16,681 nucleotides of DNA from Neolecta irregularis DAH-3 (lineage: Eukaryota > Ascomycota > Neolectomycetes > Neolectales > Neolectaceae), in the NCBI GenBank assembly GCA_001929475.1, contig LXFE01000475.1:1-16681 (forward strand), read 5' to 3'. Under the pieces are notes generated by a model. It was not told where the DNA came from. It made no database searches and saw nothing but the letters and a program-made list of their open reading frames with translations. Both the position numbers and the translations under genes were made by a program. Shown one piece after another: positions 1 through 9,368 of the stretch (position 1 is the stretch's first letter; every line of letters starts with the position of its first letter).

Positions 1-29
1 TTCCACTTCTGATTCATACTTATATATTT

Positions 30-640
30 GAAAGTCACACCTGGATATATGCCATGGTGGTATAAAGAAGACTTATGATAAGGTTAATAAGTGGGTATAT
101 GGGATCACTAAAGAAGATGTGGATTGGTTAATGCCGCACTGCCTTGAGTGTCAGATGAATGCGTTGAATAGGTGGTGGTGAGGTTGGTGGAGGACGGTCA
201 CAGATTTGGTGAAGTTGGGCGATTCCACAGGTGGGACAGAACAAATGTTATATTGAAAGTCTTTTGGTTTTATAGACGAATAGCAATGACTGATGAAAAA
301 TACTGTCTGCCAGTAGGCTTGGGATATTTTAGTGAGAAATATTTCATTTTGAGGTCTCCCGAATCTGTGTTTCAAGTAGCTAATGGTGAAACAAGTTTGT
401 AGACTATCGAAATTCGAAATGACATGGTTTTGGTAGGGATGTAATCATGTAGAATTCTTCAAGAAAAACTCCGGAAATTTTGTGTAACACGGGAGCAGGA
501 AAGGGCAAGATTGAATAGGCTTAATGGAATGGCGGAGGATAATGTATAGGGGTTTACATGGTGACCCATCTGGAACAAGAGATTGTTGACAATCAATGCA
601 ATTATGAATGCAGGACCAAAAAAGGGGGTGTTTGTTAACC
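30..640 (+). mobile_element. Decayed retroelement integrase fragment
   Basis: From about 32 to 178 the + strand reads without a stop through an HG motif (His at 53-55), the words KKTYDKVNKW, and CLEC at 140-151. This is the H-H-C-C arrangement of the zinc-binding domain at the N-terminus of retroelement integrases, which normally reads HGG, about 30 residues, then CxxC. Further on, 451-546 encodes a basic stretch (KLRKFCVTREQERARLNRL) and about 603-640 encodes YECRTKKGG. Both resemble the region after the integrase core in such polyproteins. The pieces lie in order on one strand but are broken by stops and frame changes, so the element is dead. No LTR or target-site duplication was found. The zinc motif is seen directly; the family assignment is inferred. 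Confidence 0.4.
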
Positions 641-981
641 AACTTGTTTCGCATTCGCCATTTTCTAGTCAGTTTTATGCTGATATTGATCAGATTTGCA
701 CTCGGTGAAAATGAACAACTAATGTTCTAAGGGAAAAAGGACTCATGTACCTCGTCGATTAGATTTTTGAACTATTTGATTAGACTTAATTAGACCCAAC
801 CCGATCTGCAATCGATACCAAAAGTATCTACTATTGAATTATTCCTCGTCTTTATCTGACTTGCAACTCATTGAATCTGCATAAAGGAATGTCCAAGAAA
901 GGCAAATTAAACATAGCAAGAATAGGTAATGTTGACCAGAAATTGCTTGCACAATGCAAAATTGAGAAAATCCGCTCAAGC

Positions 982-3023
982 TCACATCCCAAGCCCAAAT
1001 TCTCCACCAAACAACCCCTGATTTGACAGTGCAGAATCAGGATATCCGAAGCAAGCTTGGGCATCTGAAGCAGAGATGCCATGCTGAGTACATGCAGCAT
1101 TGTTCATTCCAGTAAACTACAATGTCAGTAATAATGTGCAAAGATGAAGAGTACCCATATGAATGGGGTCTCAGTAGCGATCAACGGACCTTCAGTAGAT
1201 GGAAATTCAAAGTGGCCTTCATCTTCATCATTTGAATCATCTAACCGACCTCGAAGATAAGTCAGGACTAGTCTCGTTCGTTGAGGCAAGACGTATTTGA
1301 TATGCTCGCTACTCATACTAAACATATCGACACAAGACCAGTCCTCTGCGTTTTTACTGTTCTTTTGGCGGAGATGATTAGCGATGAGAAGAGCAGCAAT
1401 GCAAGCGGTTTCAATTATAAATTTCGATATTATAGGATTCATAGGACGACCTCGGCGAAGGTATGCAAAATACGTCTCTAAAGTTTTTCTAGAAACCTCA
1501 ATCACTTGAAGTTTTGATTTGTGGTATTTGGCTTCCGATTTCTGGGCATATGGTTGATGGAGCGAAATTGAATGTCGAGCAGCCATCATCTCAAGGTAGC
1601 ATCCTTGACTTTCGTCGATAGCTGTCCAAGTGGTTTGAGAGGCTTGGATGGCGGCATCCAAGCTACAGAGTTGCTGGTAAGAGGTTGGTCTCTCGAGCTT
1701 GTAGAAGGAATAAACGTGGCGGATAAAGTTGAAGCGTTTATGGGAAGTGAGGTCTTGATGATATTCATTCACTTCATCCTGTTGAGATACAGATGGAAGG
1801 CCACTGCGTAGTGAGGCAAACCTCGGATATTAGTTGCAATTCCAGGAAAATTAGTACTGATCAAGATTATAAACGCAGAGCCAGACTTGTCGTCGGACTT
1901 TACAGCTAGCCACATCGAGCTGCAGTATTTCAGGGTCTTGGTGAAGACCAAGAGCCTTGGCAATTTGAACGGTGAACCCAATTGTACTACCATATTCTAG
2001 AATATTAGCCCTCTTGAAGGTCAAAAAGGAGCATGACCTCGAAACATGTCATAATATTGCTGAACGAGCACCAATGCTTGGACAGTCTCAAATGTGTATT
2101 CAGTGACGAATTTCCCGATAAGAAGGGATTCTTCGGCGGCCATGATTAGCTTATCGGCGTATTCGTTTATGTTGACAGCAGGATATAGAACGAGATCAGG
2201 GGTCACTCTGAGTGCGATTGCAAGAACAGAGAAAAGAGTTGGAAGCCAAGTGACTTCAACAGCCTTCATGTCCCTCCAGAAGGAATCGTAAGTATGAACG
2301 AAGGCCGAGGTGTTGAGTACCGGACAAAAGGTATCGAATGATTTGATGTAGCTTTCAACCAAAATATCAGTAACCTGACGATCGGGTAACGCTTCCAAAA
2401 GGTGAGTGATTCCTGTAGAGCGGATGGGAGAGAATGGGAAATTAATAAGAGCAGAAGAGATTTCTGTGGGGGAAAGCGAGTAAGAGATCTGGGATTCATC
2501 AAGCTTGAGGTCAACTGGATGGTCGAGATGGTGAAGATACCTCGGCAAGAAGGCCATCCAGCGATATTATTGTTCTGTAGCGCGTCTTTCCATCAAAGTA
2601 ATCGAGTCGGCCAGGGATACACGGGTACTCCACATCGGTCTCATCCTCCACCTCGCAGTCTTCGTGTTCATGAGTATCATGGCACGGAGGTTCGTCGGTG
2701 ACAGAGCCTTGGGTCTTTAGATCGTCAATCTCGGCTTTTAAAGCCATAATTTGAATTTCAAGCTCCCGAGTATCAACTCGAATGATGGAAGATCTAAACG
2801 GTTAAATATCCCACGGAGAGCAGGAAAGGAGAACTTACGGATCTTCAAAGTTGCAGGTTACTTTTCGCCGAGAACAACTTGAGCAAGGATGCATTCGGTT
2901 GCATTTGAGCTTTCGTTTACGGCATTGCGTACAACTCAAGGAAGTCCTTTTACGTTTCTTGGAGATACGGTTGGTATTTCTGGTTTCCGATGCCATGCTG
3001 TTCACAATCGTTTGAGGCGGCAT
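982..3023 (-). CDS. Zn2Cys6 fungal transcription factor
   Basis: Predicted exons on the minus strand: 3023-2839, 2793-2541, 2488-2038, 1996-1858, 1821-1155, 1116-982; 609 aa. The start is the first in-frame ATG; an ATG at 2996 with a good context would give 600 aa. Residues 31-57 form a canonical binuclear zinc cluster (CxxC, x6, C, x5, C, xxC, x6, C), preceded by a basic KKRKR patch. A short coiled coil (about 68-91) and an acidic linker follow. From about 194 the sequence fits the fungal transcription factor regulatory domain (YIKSFDTFCPVLNTSAF; AKALGLHQDP; LDQFASLRSGLPS). The tail is Gly/Ala/Ser-rich. It is probably a nuclear DNA-binding regulator of unknown target. Three internal junctions are uncertain: 2540-2489 could be a 37-nt intron ending at 2504; 1857-1822 could end at 1804; 2037-1997 could instead be a one-base frameshift in a T run. 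If any of these is really a lesion, the gene is a pseudogene. Confidence 0.8.
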
Positions 3024-3677
3024 TGTCTGTGAAAGGATGGCCACGTTATAAAGAGGTCTGCGAATTGGGTGCAAAGAACGACGGCAGGGGCTTTGAGAGA
3101 TAGCCAGGAAAAGAGAGTATATTCCGGAGGGATTTCCTCAGGATCGTATATATAAAGAAGGGATACCGCAGCACAGAAGACATTCCGGCAGAAGCGTTTT
3201 GATGTGTTTGGTATGTCAGACCTGGGTCGAGAGAATACACTCAAAGGTTTGTTAAGCGCGCAGACCGCGTCTGCGCATGGATCCAGACGTGCTAGCTGGC
3301 TTCGAGCAGAGTTCCTGTGCCTTGGAGTCGAACAAAGTCACAGTACAACTGGCCATCCCATCGCTGTAGAGTAGTCAACCAATAGTAATCCTTTGCAGCA
3401 GGTCACATACAGATAACTACCCAGCTTCAGAAAACAAGGCATGCAGTGCCATAATGTGACTGTTCCATAATTGCATGACCTCAGGAGGTTAAAATCCTTC
3501 ACGGTCATGTTGGTTTTGCGTCATTTAGGTTCGACAATCGCAGAAATAAAAACTTGAGATCTTAACCCTGCTGTGCCAGCACGTACCCTTTCATCTCCAT
3601 AATATACTCCACACACATCGCCCATCAGATAAGCGCTATGATAGTGTATCATTTTCGTATGACACACCCATAGTAAA
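3024..3677. other. Intergenic: regulator promoter and naa20 3' flank
   Basis: No coding region is supported here. The stretch lies upstream of the minus-strand transcription factor and downstream of naa20. TATA-like sequences for the minus strand occur near 3046-3052 and 3147-3157. A perfect inverted repeat lies at 3258-3276. Open frames at 3002-3244 in two phases have no recognisable content. Confidence 0.5.
3258..3276. repeat. Perfect inverted repeat, GC-rich
   Basis: GCGCAGAC (3258-3265) and its exact complement GTCTGCGC (3269-3276) flank CGC. The site lies about 240 bp upstream of the predicted start of the Zn2Cys6 regulator and stands out in AT-rich surroundings. A dimeric regulator site is possible; binding is inference. 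Confidence 0.6.
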
Positions 3678-4302
3678 CTAAAAGTAGGTATCTTCTGGCT
3701 CTACTATGACTTTTTCCCCATCTTGCCGAACGCTCTGCTTCCATTTATCACTCTTCAATGGTTTCCGCATATCCCAAGCATTTTCCTCTGCGCCCTTGCT
3801 TCCGCTGTAGTATCCGCGTACAGTGCGATATACTGAGTAGCCTAAATTCCTGTACAACTTGACCGCAAGCACATTGCTCGGACGAACGAAGAGATCGACA
3901 AAGTGACAATTCTCACTATCGCCGACAGATTCGAAGTCATCCATCATTTTCCTTGCCAGGCCTAAACGACGATATTCAGGTGCAATCGTAAGAGCTGTGA
4001 CGTGAGCATGCCACTCTTTGCTTCGGCCTTCGGTCTTCCCCATTACTAAATCAAGTCAGGTTAGTGATTCCAATGCTCCTGTAGTATACAGTATCCCATC
4101 AATGGCCCAGTATGGGACTCTTGAATCGTAAACAAGGAAGGCCAATCTGTAAGATAGTTTAAGTAAAATGAAAGACTATAAGTTTCGGTCAAGGGATCTA
4201 GGTTACTGTTGTTTAAGCTTGATAGATTTCTTCATTCGGGATAGAGTACATGTTATTGAAATTAAAAAGATCTAGAGCTGAAAATCGGCGTAATTGTGAC
4301 AT
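3678..4302 (-). CDS. naa20: NatB N-terminal acetyltransferase catalytic subunit Naa20/Nat3
   Basis: Exons on the minus strand: 4302-4250, 4205-4090, 4045-3678; 178 aa, the same length as human NAA20. The enzyme transfers acetyl from acetyl-CoA to the starting Met of nascent proteins whose second residue is Asp, Glu, Asn or Gln. It acts at the ribosome with the auxiliary subunit Naa25/Mdm20, which is not in this window. Diagnostic segments are LDPLTETYSLSFYLNYL (about 20-36), MGYLMGKTEG (about 54-63), HAHVTALTIAPEYRRLGLA with the RRLGLA acetyl-CoA loop (82-87), then VDLFVRPSN and LGYSVYRTVRGYYSG. Two 44-nt introns restore the frame across conserved text: the first within NNINLDPLTE, the second between GY and LMGKTEG. 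The second has a good CTAAC branch site. The start ATG is the only one giving the family N-terminus. Confidence 0.96.
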
Positions 4303-4925
4303 CTGTCGTTACTTCGTCGCTTGTTCGTCGATTAAAAAGAAGTCAAGATGCCAACTAAGCTATGAAATTTACAATATACATGAAGAAATATTTGATATGT
4401 AAAGAATAAATATATCTTTAAAGAGAACTGGCATCATTGTGAAGGGTCTTGAATTGAAGGGGGTTAGAGCCTCAAATTATAGTTCCTAAGCGAAGAAAAA
4501 GAAGACGCAGTTTTCTCATAATATTCAATGTTTTTTAAATCGTATCTTGTAGGTCTTTGTTAGGCTAGCGCACTATCTTTCCTAGCATTGACAAAATATT
4601 TTTATAACTGCTGTGGAATTAGATTATCCTGAGATAAAATCTGCTCGAGGTAAGCCTTGCTATATCAACTACAGCAGAGGCTGTCACAGACAGCGCAAAC
4701 CACGATGCTTTGATTAAGGCTAGTGATTGCGAGTCTGACATCTAAAGGACAGGGTTACAAGAACACGTCCTATAAAAACAATGAGATACTTTTTCGTCTA
4801 TGAAGTCTTATAATAACTAAAGTTACAGAGCAGACTGCGACCCCAATCACAAAGTGAAACCACAAGATCCTAACGACATAACGAAAATTTAGGTAGATCC
4901 TATTCTTAAGACGTATTAAGTGTTC
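4303..4925. other. Intergenic: naa20 promoter and nsr1 3' flank
   Basis: AT-rich stretch between two minus-strand genes. No open frame of note, tRNA or clear repeat was seen. It should hold the naa20 promoter at its left end and the nsr1 3' end and polyadenylation signals at its right end. Confidence 0.5.
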
Positions 4926-6817
4926 TTAGAAGGTTGTCTTCTTTCCAGCAAAAGAAGAACCGCCTCGATTTCCTCCAAATCCGCCTCGAGAACTTCCCCG
5001 ACCGCCGCGGAAACCACCACGACCACGACCACCTGGAATATTATCGAATGTAAAGATCATAGTGTGATACCTCTGTCATTGAAGCCTCCTCGACCTCCTC
5101 GAGCACTGAATCCGCCGGAATCTCGACGATTGAAACCTCCGGACTGACGCCTGTCACCACCGTCTCCGTTATAGGTTTTGGGAGCAGAGTAGTCTAATCG
5201 ACAAGCGCGGCCGGCAATATAGTGACCGTTCATTTCAATAGCTTTCTGGGCTTCTTCTACTGACGAGAATTGAACATAGCCAAATCTAAAGTCATCAATG
5301 AGCTTCTCGAATTTCATAATACCCCTTGGGTTTTCCACTGTCTGGGAAAGTAGGTAATCGGCAACTCAAAATTTCACCACAACTGGCGAACACACTGCGA
5401 ACAGCATCCTCATCAGCGTCAAAACTGAGATTTCCAATGAAAAGCGTATCAGAGGGCTCACTGATCTTGTCTCCGTACTTGTTGGCTCGGTCGTTGGGGG
5501 TTCGCTCCGCTCGTGGAAGAGAAAAATCAACGTTGACTGGTCGCCCATCGATTTCCTTTCCAGCCATACCTTTGAGGGCTTTTCTTGCTGATTCGATATC
5601 AGCGAATTCGACATATCCGAATCTAGGGCATTGAGGGGCATGAATGAAAGAAATTGTACCCTTTAGATTTTCCGTCATCTCGCAGGACAATTCGGCATCC
5701 AGAAATTTCACCGAATTTCTCGAATTCTGATTTCAGCCAGGCTTCGTCCACATTCCATGACAGTTGACCGACGAATAGATTGGTACTTTCGGTTGCAGAA
5801 GCTTCTGCTCCATTCGGTTTGGCTTTCTTGGCAGGCGTTTCAACAGCTGAATCGGCTTTTCGCTTTTTTGGTTCTTCAGAAACATCTGAGATTTCTTCGC
5901 CAGAAGTGGAGTCTTCAGAATCATCTTGGGAACTTTCATTGCTATTTTTATCGTTCTTCTCGGCAGCTGCAGCTTTAGACTTCGGCTTTTCCTGCAATGT
6001 TGGCGTTGAACAAGCGGAAGGTATACCTCTTCACTGTCCTCGTCGCTTGAGGAATCTGATGAGTCATTCTCTTTGGCAGCAGTAGATTTCTTGGAAACGC
6101 CATGGTCCTTGGTTAAACCCTTCTTAGCCCCAGAGTCACTCTCTTCTTCCAAAGAATCATCATCAGAAGACTCAGAATCTTCCATTTCTTTCTTGGCAGC
6201 CTTCCCCGCAGCAACAGTGGGTTTCCCAGTCTTTGAAGCAACATTCAGCACTTTTGAATTGGCATTCTTAACTGCCCTGGTCCCTTTGGCAACCATGCGA
6301 TTATCTTCACTCTCACTTTCATTCTCTGATGAAGAATCATCGTGTTTAGATTTTTTGGCTCCCTTCTTTGCGGAAGTATCATCCTCTGATGAGGAATCAT
6401 CTTTTTTAGATTTCTTGGCACTATTCTTTGCGGAAGCATCATCCTCGTCCGACGAACCCTCGTCAGACGAGTCTTCAGCAAGAGCCTTCTTTGCGGCCTC
6501 TTTACCAGCCTTAGCGGCTTGGGCAACCTTTTTGTGAACTGTTTCTTCATCGGATGATGATGAACTATCCTCAGAATCGCTCTGTGATTCGGGGGTTGGC
6601 TCCTCATTATAGTCAGTATTTGTGGAAAGAACAAAAGATTAAAATTGAAAATATGTACTTTGACAGGCTTTTTCTCTTTCTTTTTATCCTTTTTTTCAGC
6701 AATAGCGCTCTTCACGGCTTTCATCGCTTTCTCAACCTTGGCAGCGGGTTTCGAAATACCACCGTTCTTCGTAATGGGCTTCTCAGCCGTCTTGGTGCTT
6801 GTTTTTGACTTTGCCAT
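4926..6817 (-). CDS. nsr1: Nsr1/nucleolin-like nucleolar RNA-binding protein
   Basis: Exons on the minus strand: 6817-6659, 6602-6027, 5991-5660, 5622-5323, 5285-5071, 5032-4926; 562 aa. The order is that of fungal nucleolins (Nsr1, Gar2). A basic N-terminus (1-53) is followed by a long region alternating acidic Ser/Asp/Glu blocks, likely casein kinase 2 targets, with Lys/Ala blocks (54-315). Then come RRM1 (about 316-392; RNP2 LFVGQL, RNP1 KGFGYVEF), RRM2 (about 415-490; RNP2 LFIGNL, RNP1 KGFGYVQF) and a GAR tail rich in RGG (about 500-562). It should act in the nucleolus in pre-rRNA processing and small-subunit assembly. Introns are 56, 35, 37, 37 and 38 nt. The two 37-nt introns split RNP1 of each RRM after the second base of the Gly codon, and removing them gives perfect RNP1 motifs. 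The first intron ends in GAG and could end three bases later. Confidence 0.96.
6331..6450 (-). repeat. 60-bp near-tandem duplication in the nsr1 acidic region
   Basis: Two adjacent copies, 6331-6390 and 6391-6450, differ at a handful of bases. On the minus strand each encodes a 20-residue unit containing ASAKNSAKKSKKDDSSSE or the equivalent TSAKKGAKKSKHDDSSSE. The unit joins a Lys-rich patch to an acidic Ser patch, the alternating pattern of nucleolin N-termini. A recent duplication or slippage is likely, and copy number may vary between strains. Confidence 0.75.
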
Positions 6818-7155
6818 AATGAAGAAGGGTTGACGGAATTTCCGAAAAAAAGTTGAGGTTGAGTTGAGAAAAAAATCCTGAGGCGTAGACCTTTTATCAA
6901 ACCAAATCGGCAACACCGACTGAAGTACCGTGTGCAAAGGATCACACAAACATCGCAGGAAACAAATGCAATGCATTTTCAGTAGTATTCAATGAGTGCA
7001 AATCTAGATTGCGACAAAAAAAAGTCTATGTAAATAAAACAAATCCTCGATACATTAGGCGACACCTGTGAGCAAAATCATTCAAAGAATTTGGACATGG
7101 CCAGCAAGATACTGTTCATTCAAGAGCATTGCACTTATCAAGCAAGGAGGCCGTG
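6818..7155. other. Intergenic: nsr1 promoter and secreted-gene 3' flank
   Basis: The part next to the nsr1 start is rich in homopolymer A/T tracts (6845-6880), which could serve as nucleosome-poor promoter DNA. No other gene or repeat was seen. Confidence 0.45.
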
Positions 7156-7726
7156 CTAGAAATCGAGAGAAAACTCAAGCGAAACGACCAGGTCGATGGG
7201 AATACACGCTTCGTTGGAAACATCAGTCTCGTTGAAGACATAATTGACAGAGAATACTAACATTCCATCAGTATCCATACTCATAATATATGCAGGACGT
7301 ACATCCCCCTTCCATTTCTTGAGCACAGAATGCAGCTTTGAGTTCATAAGTTAGAGAGTTTCCTATCTCGATTTTTTCGATGGCAAAGTCTGAATCCTTG
7401 TAACTGAGATCGCCAAAAGCAAGATGCCCATAGGTATTTCCATAGTAGAGATAAGCAGATTTAGACGACTTTGTACACGACAAAAGGCCTTTATTGAGAG
7501 AGAATTGCTCCGGTGCTTGCGCAGCAGGATTCAAAACGGCAAAGACTGGGCTGTACTCAGAAAGCTGTTTGATTTCAAGGTAAGAGCCATGGAGTGGTCG
7601 ACCAGCTGTGCAGGCTGCGCGGAGGTAAAATGCTTCTTCAACCAAGTCCAGAGAACGAGGGAGCAATGCTGCGAAGTTGATGCTGTTCGTGAGAAGCAAT
7701 GCAAATGTGAAGATTCCCGATAGCAT
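7156..7726 (-). CDS. Small secreted cysteine-containing protein, possibly PhiA-like
   Basis: Exons on the minus strand: 7726-7303 and 7256-7156, joined over a 46-nt intron (GTACGT to TTAG); 174 aa. The start chosen puts a typical signal peptide at residues 1-19 (MLSGIFTFALLLTNSINFA). An in-frame ATG at 7759 would add 11 residues ahead of it. The mature part has four cysteines (CTAG, SCTK, FCAQ, ACIP), one N-glycosylation sequon (NETD), no further membrane segment and no GPI signal. The layout RAACTAGRPLHGSYLEIK, FSLNKGLLSC, a Gly/Tyr-rich middle, AAFCAQ, and a C-terminal CIPIDLVV vaguely matches fungal cell-wall PhiA-like/IgE-binding secreted proteins (a conserved SGSPIH start, a central FSL strand, a late CP, and a terminal C). 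I cannot confirm that without a profile search. A cell-wall role or a host-interaction role are both open. Confidence 0.62.
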
Positions 7727-7818
7727 GTTGGAGTGAATACAAGCGATTGATGATGGCAAACGAAGGAAATTGGTAGAAAAGACCAGAGTGGTAAAGAGGA
7801 CTGGCGAGAACCCGTCGA

Positions 7819-7824
7819 GTTATA
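7819..7824 (-). promoter_or_regulatory. TATA-like box of the secreted-protein gene
   Basis: The minus strand reads CCTTTATAACTC around this site, about 95 bp upstream of the chosen ATG at 7726. The spacing suits a fungal TATA box with a short leader. It also favours the ATG at 7726 or 7759 as the start. Confidence 0.35.
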
Positions 7825-8557
7825 AAGGCAAATGGCCACCTAAAAAACACCGACTAGCCTACTCGCGGTCGCCGATGGAATTCTAGGACATCCCGCTATT
7901 ATGAAACATTGATTGGGATAGCGGTTTCGGCATGTCGCCGTGAACTTATTTCGTCACTGACACGCCTAGGCCAGGACAAGGATTATTTGATAGGAGCGTG
8001 GAACAAATACATGGCTTTAAAGCGAGTCCAGTGCGAATGTTGACAGTGGAAATTTAAGGTTCAGACTGGCGCGTGTGCATGAAGCAGTATATATAAGACG
8101 ATCGGTGGTAGAACGTCCACTTTTTTCTCTGTTGCGGGTCACTGAAAGTCGAATTGAACACAATAGCGATTTAGGGATGAGAATCAGGTTACTTTCCATG
8201 CCCATGAATGGTCAGGCTGATCGGCAAAGATACCATTGTCAAACGCGTGTGCTATCGATACCGAGCCGAATTTCATACGATCAACCTGCAGATGCCTGTG
8301 AAACTTCACCTGCAGATTGTGAAACTCAACATGTATCGGATGAAAATTGAGATCAGCATCTTTTTCTCAGTGATCAGTGCGACAGGAAAGCAGGGGTTAT
8401 AATTTGGTGTGCTTCAGGGCAATGAAATTGTACTGGATGATATTCCAGTCAGCATCGAACCTTATACCCAGTCGGGGCTCCATCATAAATAGCGAAAGAA
8501 TAACCTGGAAACCCAATTATCGTGCAAGTCTTGGAATTCTGTCGCGTTGAACTTAAT

Positions 8558-8740
8558 TCAGTTGACTCTATTTTTGATGCAAAGATTTATCGATGGTGCT
8601 ACCCAATGAGGTAGGTCCAGAACCTCTTTTGAGAACTCTACCAACTCCCCAAATATGACTTGTGGTAAATTGGGTATAGGGTCGTTACTTTTTTGCAACG
8701 TAACTTGTATCAAATCTTTGCATACAATATCCTGTGCCAC
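8558..8740 (-). mobile_element. Possible Ty3/gypsy reverse-transcriptase scrap
   Basis: A 60-residue minus-strand frame contains NDPIPNLPQVIFGELVEFSK followed by EVLDLPHWVAPSINL. Gypsy-type polyproteins carry a similar passage just before the reverse transcriptase: Asp-Pro, an acidic VFSK-like word, LPPHR, then a hydrophobic turn and Leu. No later reverse-transcriptase motif can be read downstream, so at most this is a short decayed remnant. A chance open frame is a real alternative. Confidence 0.25.
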
Positions 8741-9368
8741 TGGGAGGAATTCAAGTATTAGCGTTTCAAAGGCATTCCATGGGTTATGGGCTACATCCTT
8801 TAATTAGCAATACTTTCTTGAGCCTTCCAGGCGGAAGCATAAGACTGTCGATCAGCTCCGGAGATTGGAAATTTGACAGCTCTGTTGGTTCAAGCGGAGT
8901 TACATTAAGATGAGAATCATACAACTTACCCGAAAGACGAGCCTACAGTTCTACATTATTAATGAGATTAGATTAATCAAATTGATGCAGCAAGAAAATG
9001 TATATTCACAGAACTAATTTCCTTCCTTGATATGCATCGATCGTATAGACCTGGTTTGAACATTACTCGATTCCCGCGCTTCGCAAACGAAGATGAAAAG
9101 AATGTCGAATAAGGGTAATACCGAATATCACTGCTACGATCACTGAGACTTGTAAGCTGATAGGACAGATGGGAATCATGATATTCAATATCATTATTGC
9201 CGCAATTAAAATTGGTTACATCACTCTCCTCACATTTTGGGGAAAAGGGAATAGAGAGAGATAGATCGAGGACTTCGCAAAGCCTTTACTTATGCCACGA
9301 AGTTATTTTTGTTAATGGCCACGGAATTCAACTTTCAGTCTGAAGAATTCAAGAGACACTGTGTAAAC

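Larger units (their letters stand above)
7727..9368. other. Gene-poor 1.6-kb stretch
   Basis: This holds the promoter of the secreted-protein gene at its left end and the trs23 3' flank at its right. The short open frames (8075-8350, 8208-8402) have no recognisable content. An imperfect direct repeat of ACCTGCAGAT...TGTGAAACT lies at about 8284-8327, and an interrupted palindrome ATGATATT/AATATCAT at 9178-9194. A possible retroelement scrap is described separately. I see no functional gene. Confidence 0.45.

Noticed and set aside
3002-3244. Two minus-strand frames upstream of the regulator
   Set aside because: They overlap each other and the likely promoter, with no ATG-led conserved content; at most they are leader sequence.
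6073-6537. 154-residue + strand open frame, Ser/Phe/Leu-rich
   Set aside because: It is the exact antisense of the acidic Ser/Asp/Lys region of nsr1; low-complexity codons leave the opposite strand open.
8075-8402. Two overlapping + strand frames (91 and 64 residues) after a TATATATAAG sequence
   Set aside because: No signal peptide, domain or splice logic, and an internal imperfect direct repeat explains part of the open frame.
8400-8540. Minus-strand stretch reading GYSFAIYDGAPTGYKVRC, reminiscent of a secreted effector core
   Set aside because: No signal peptide or open frame around it; the stop right after and lack of a second cysteine pattern leave it unsupported.
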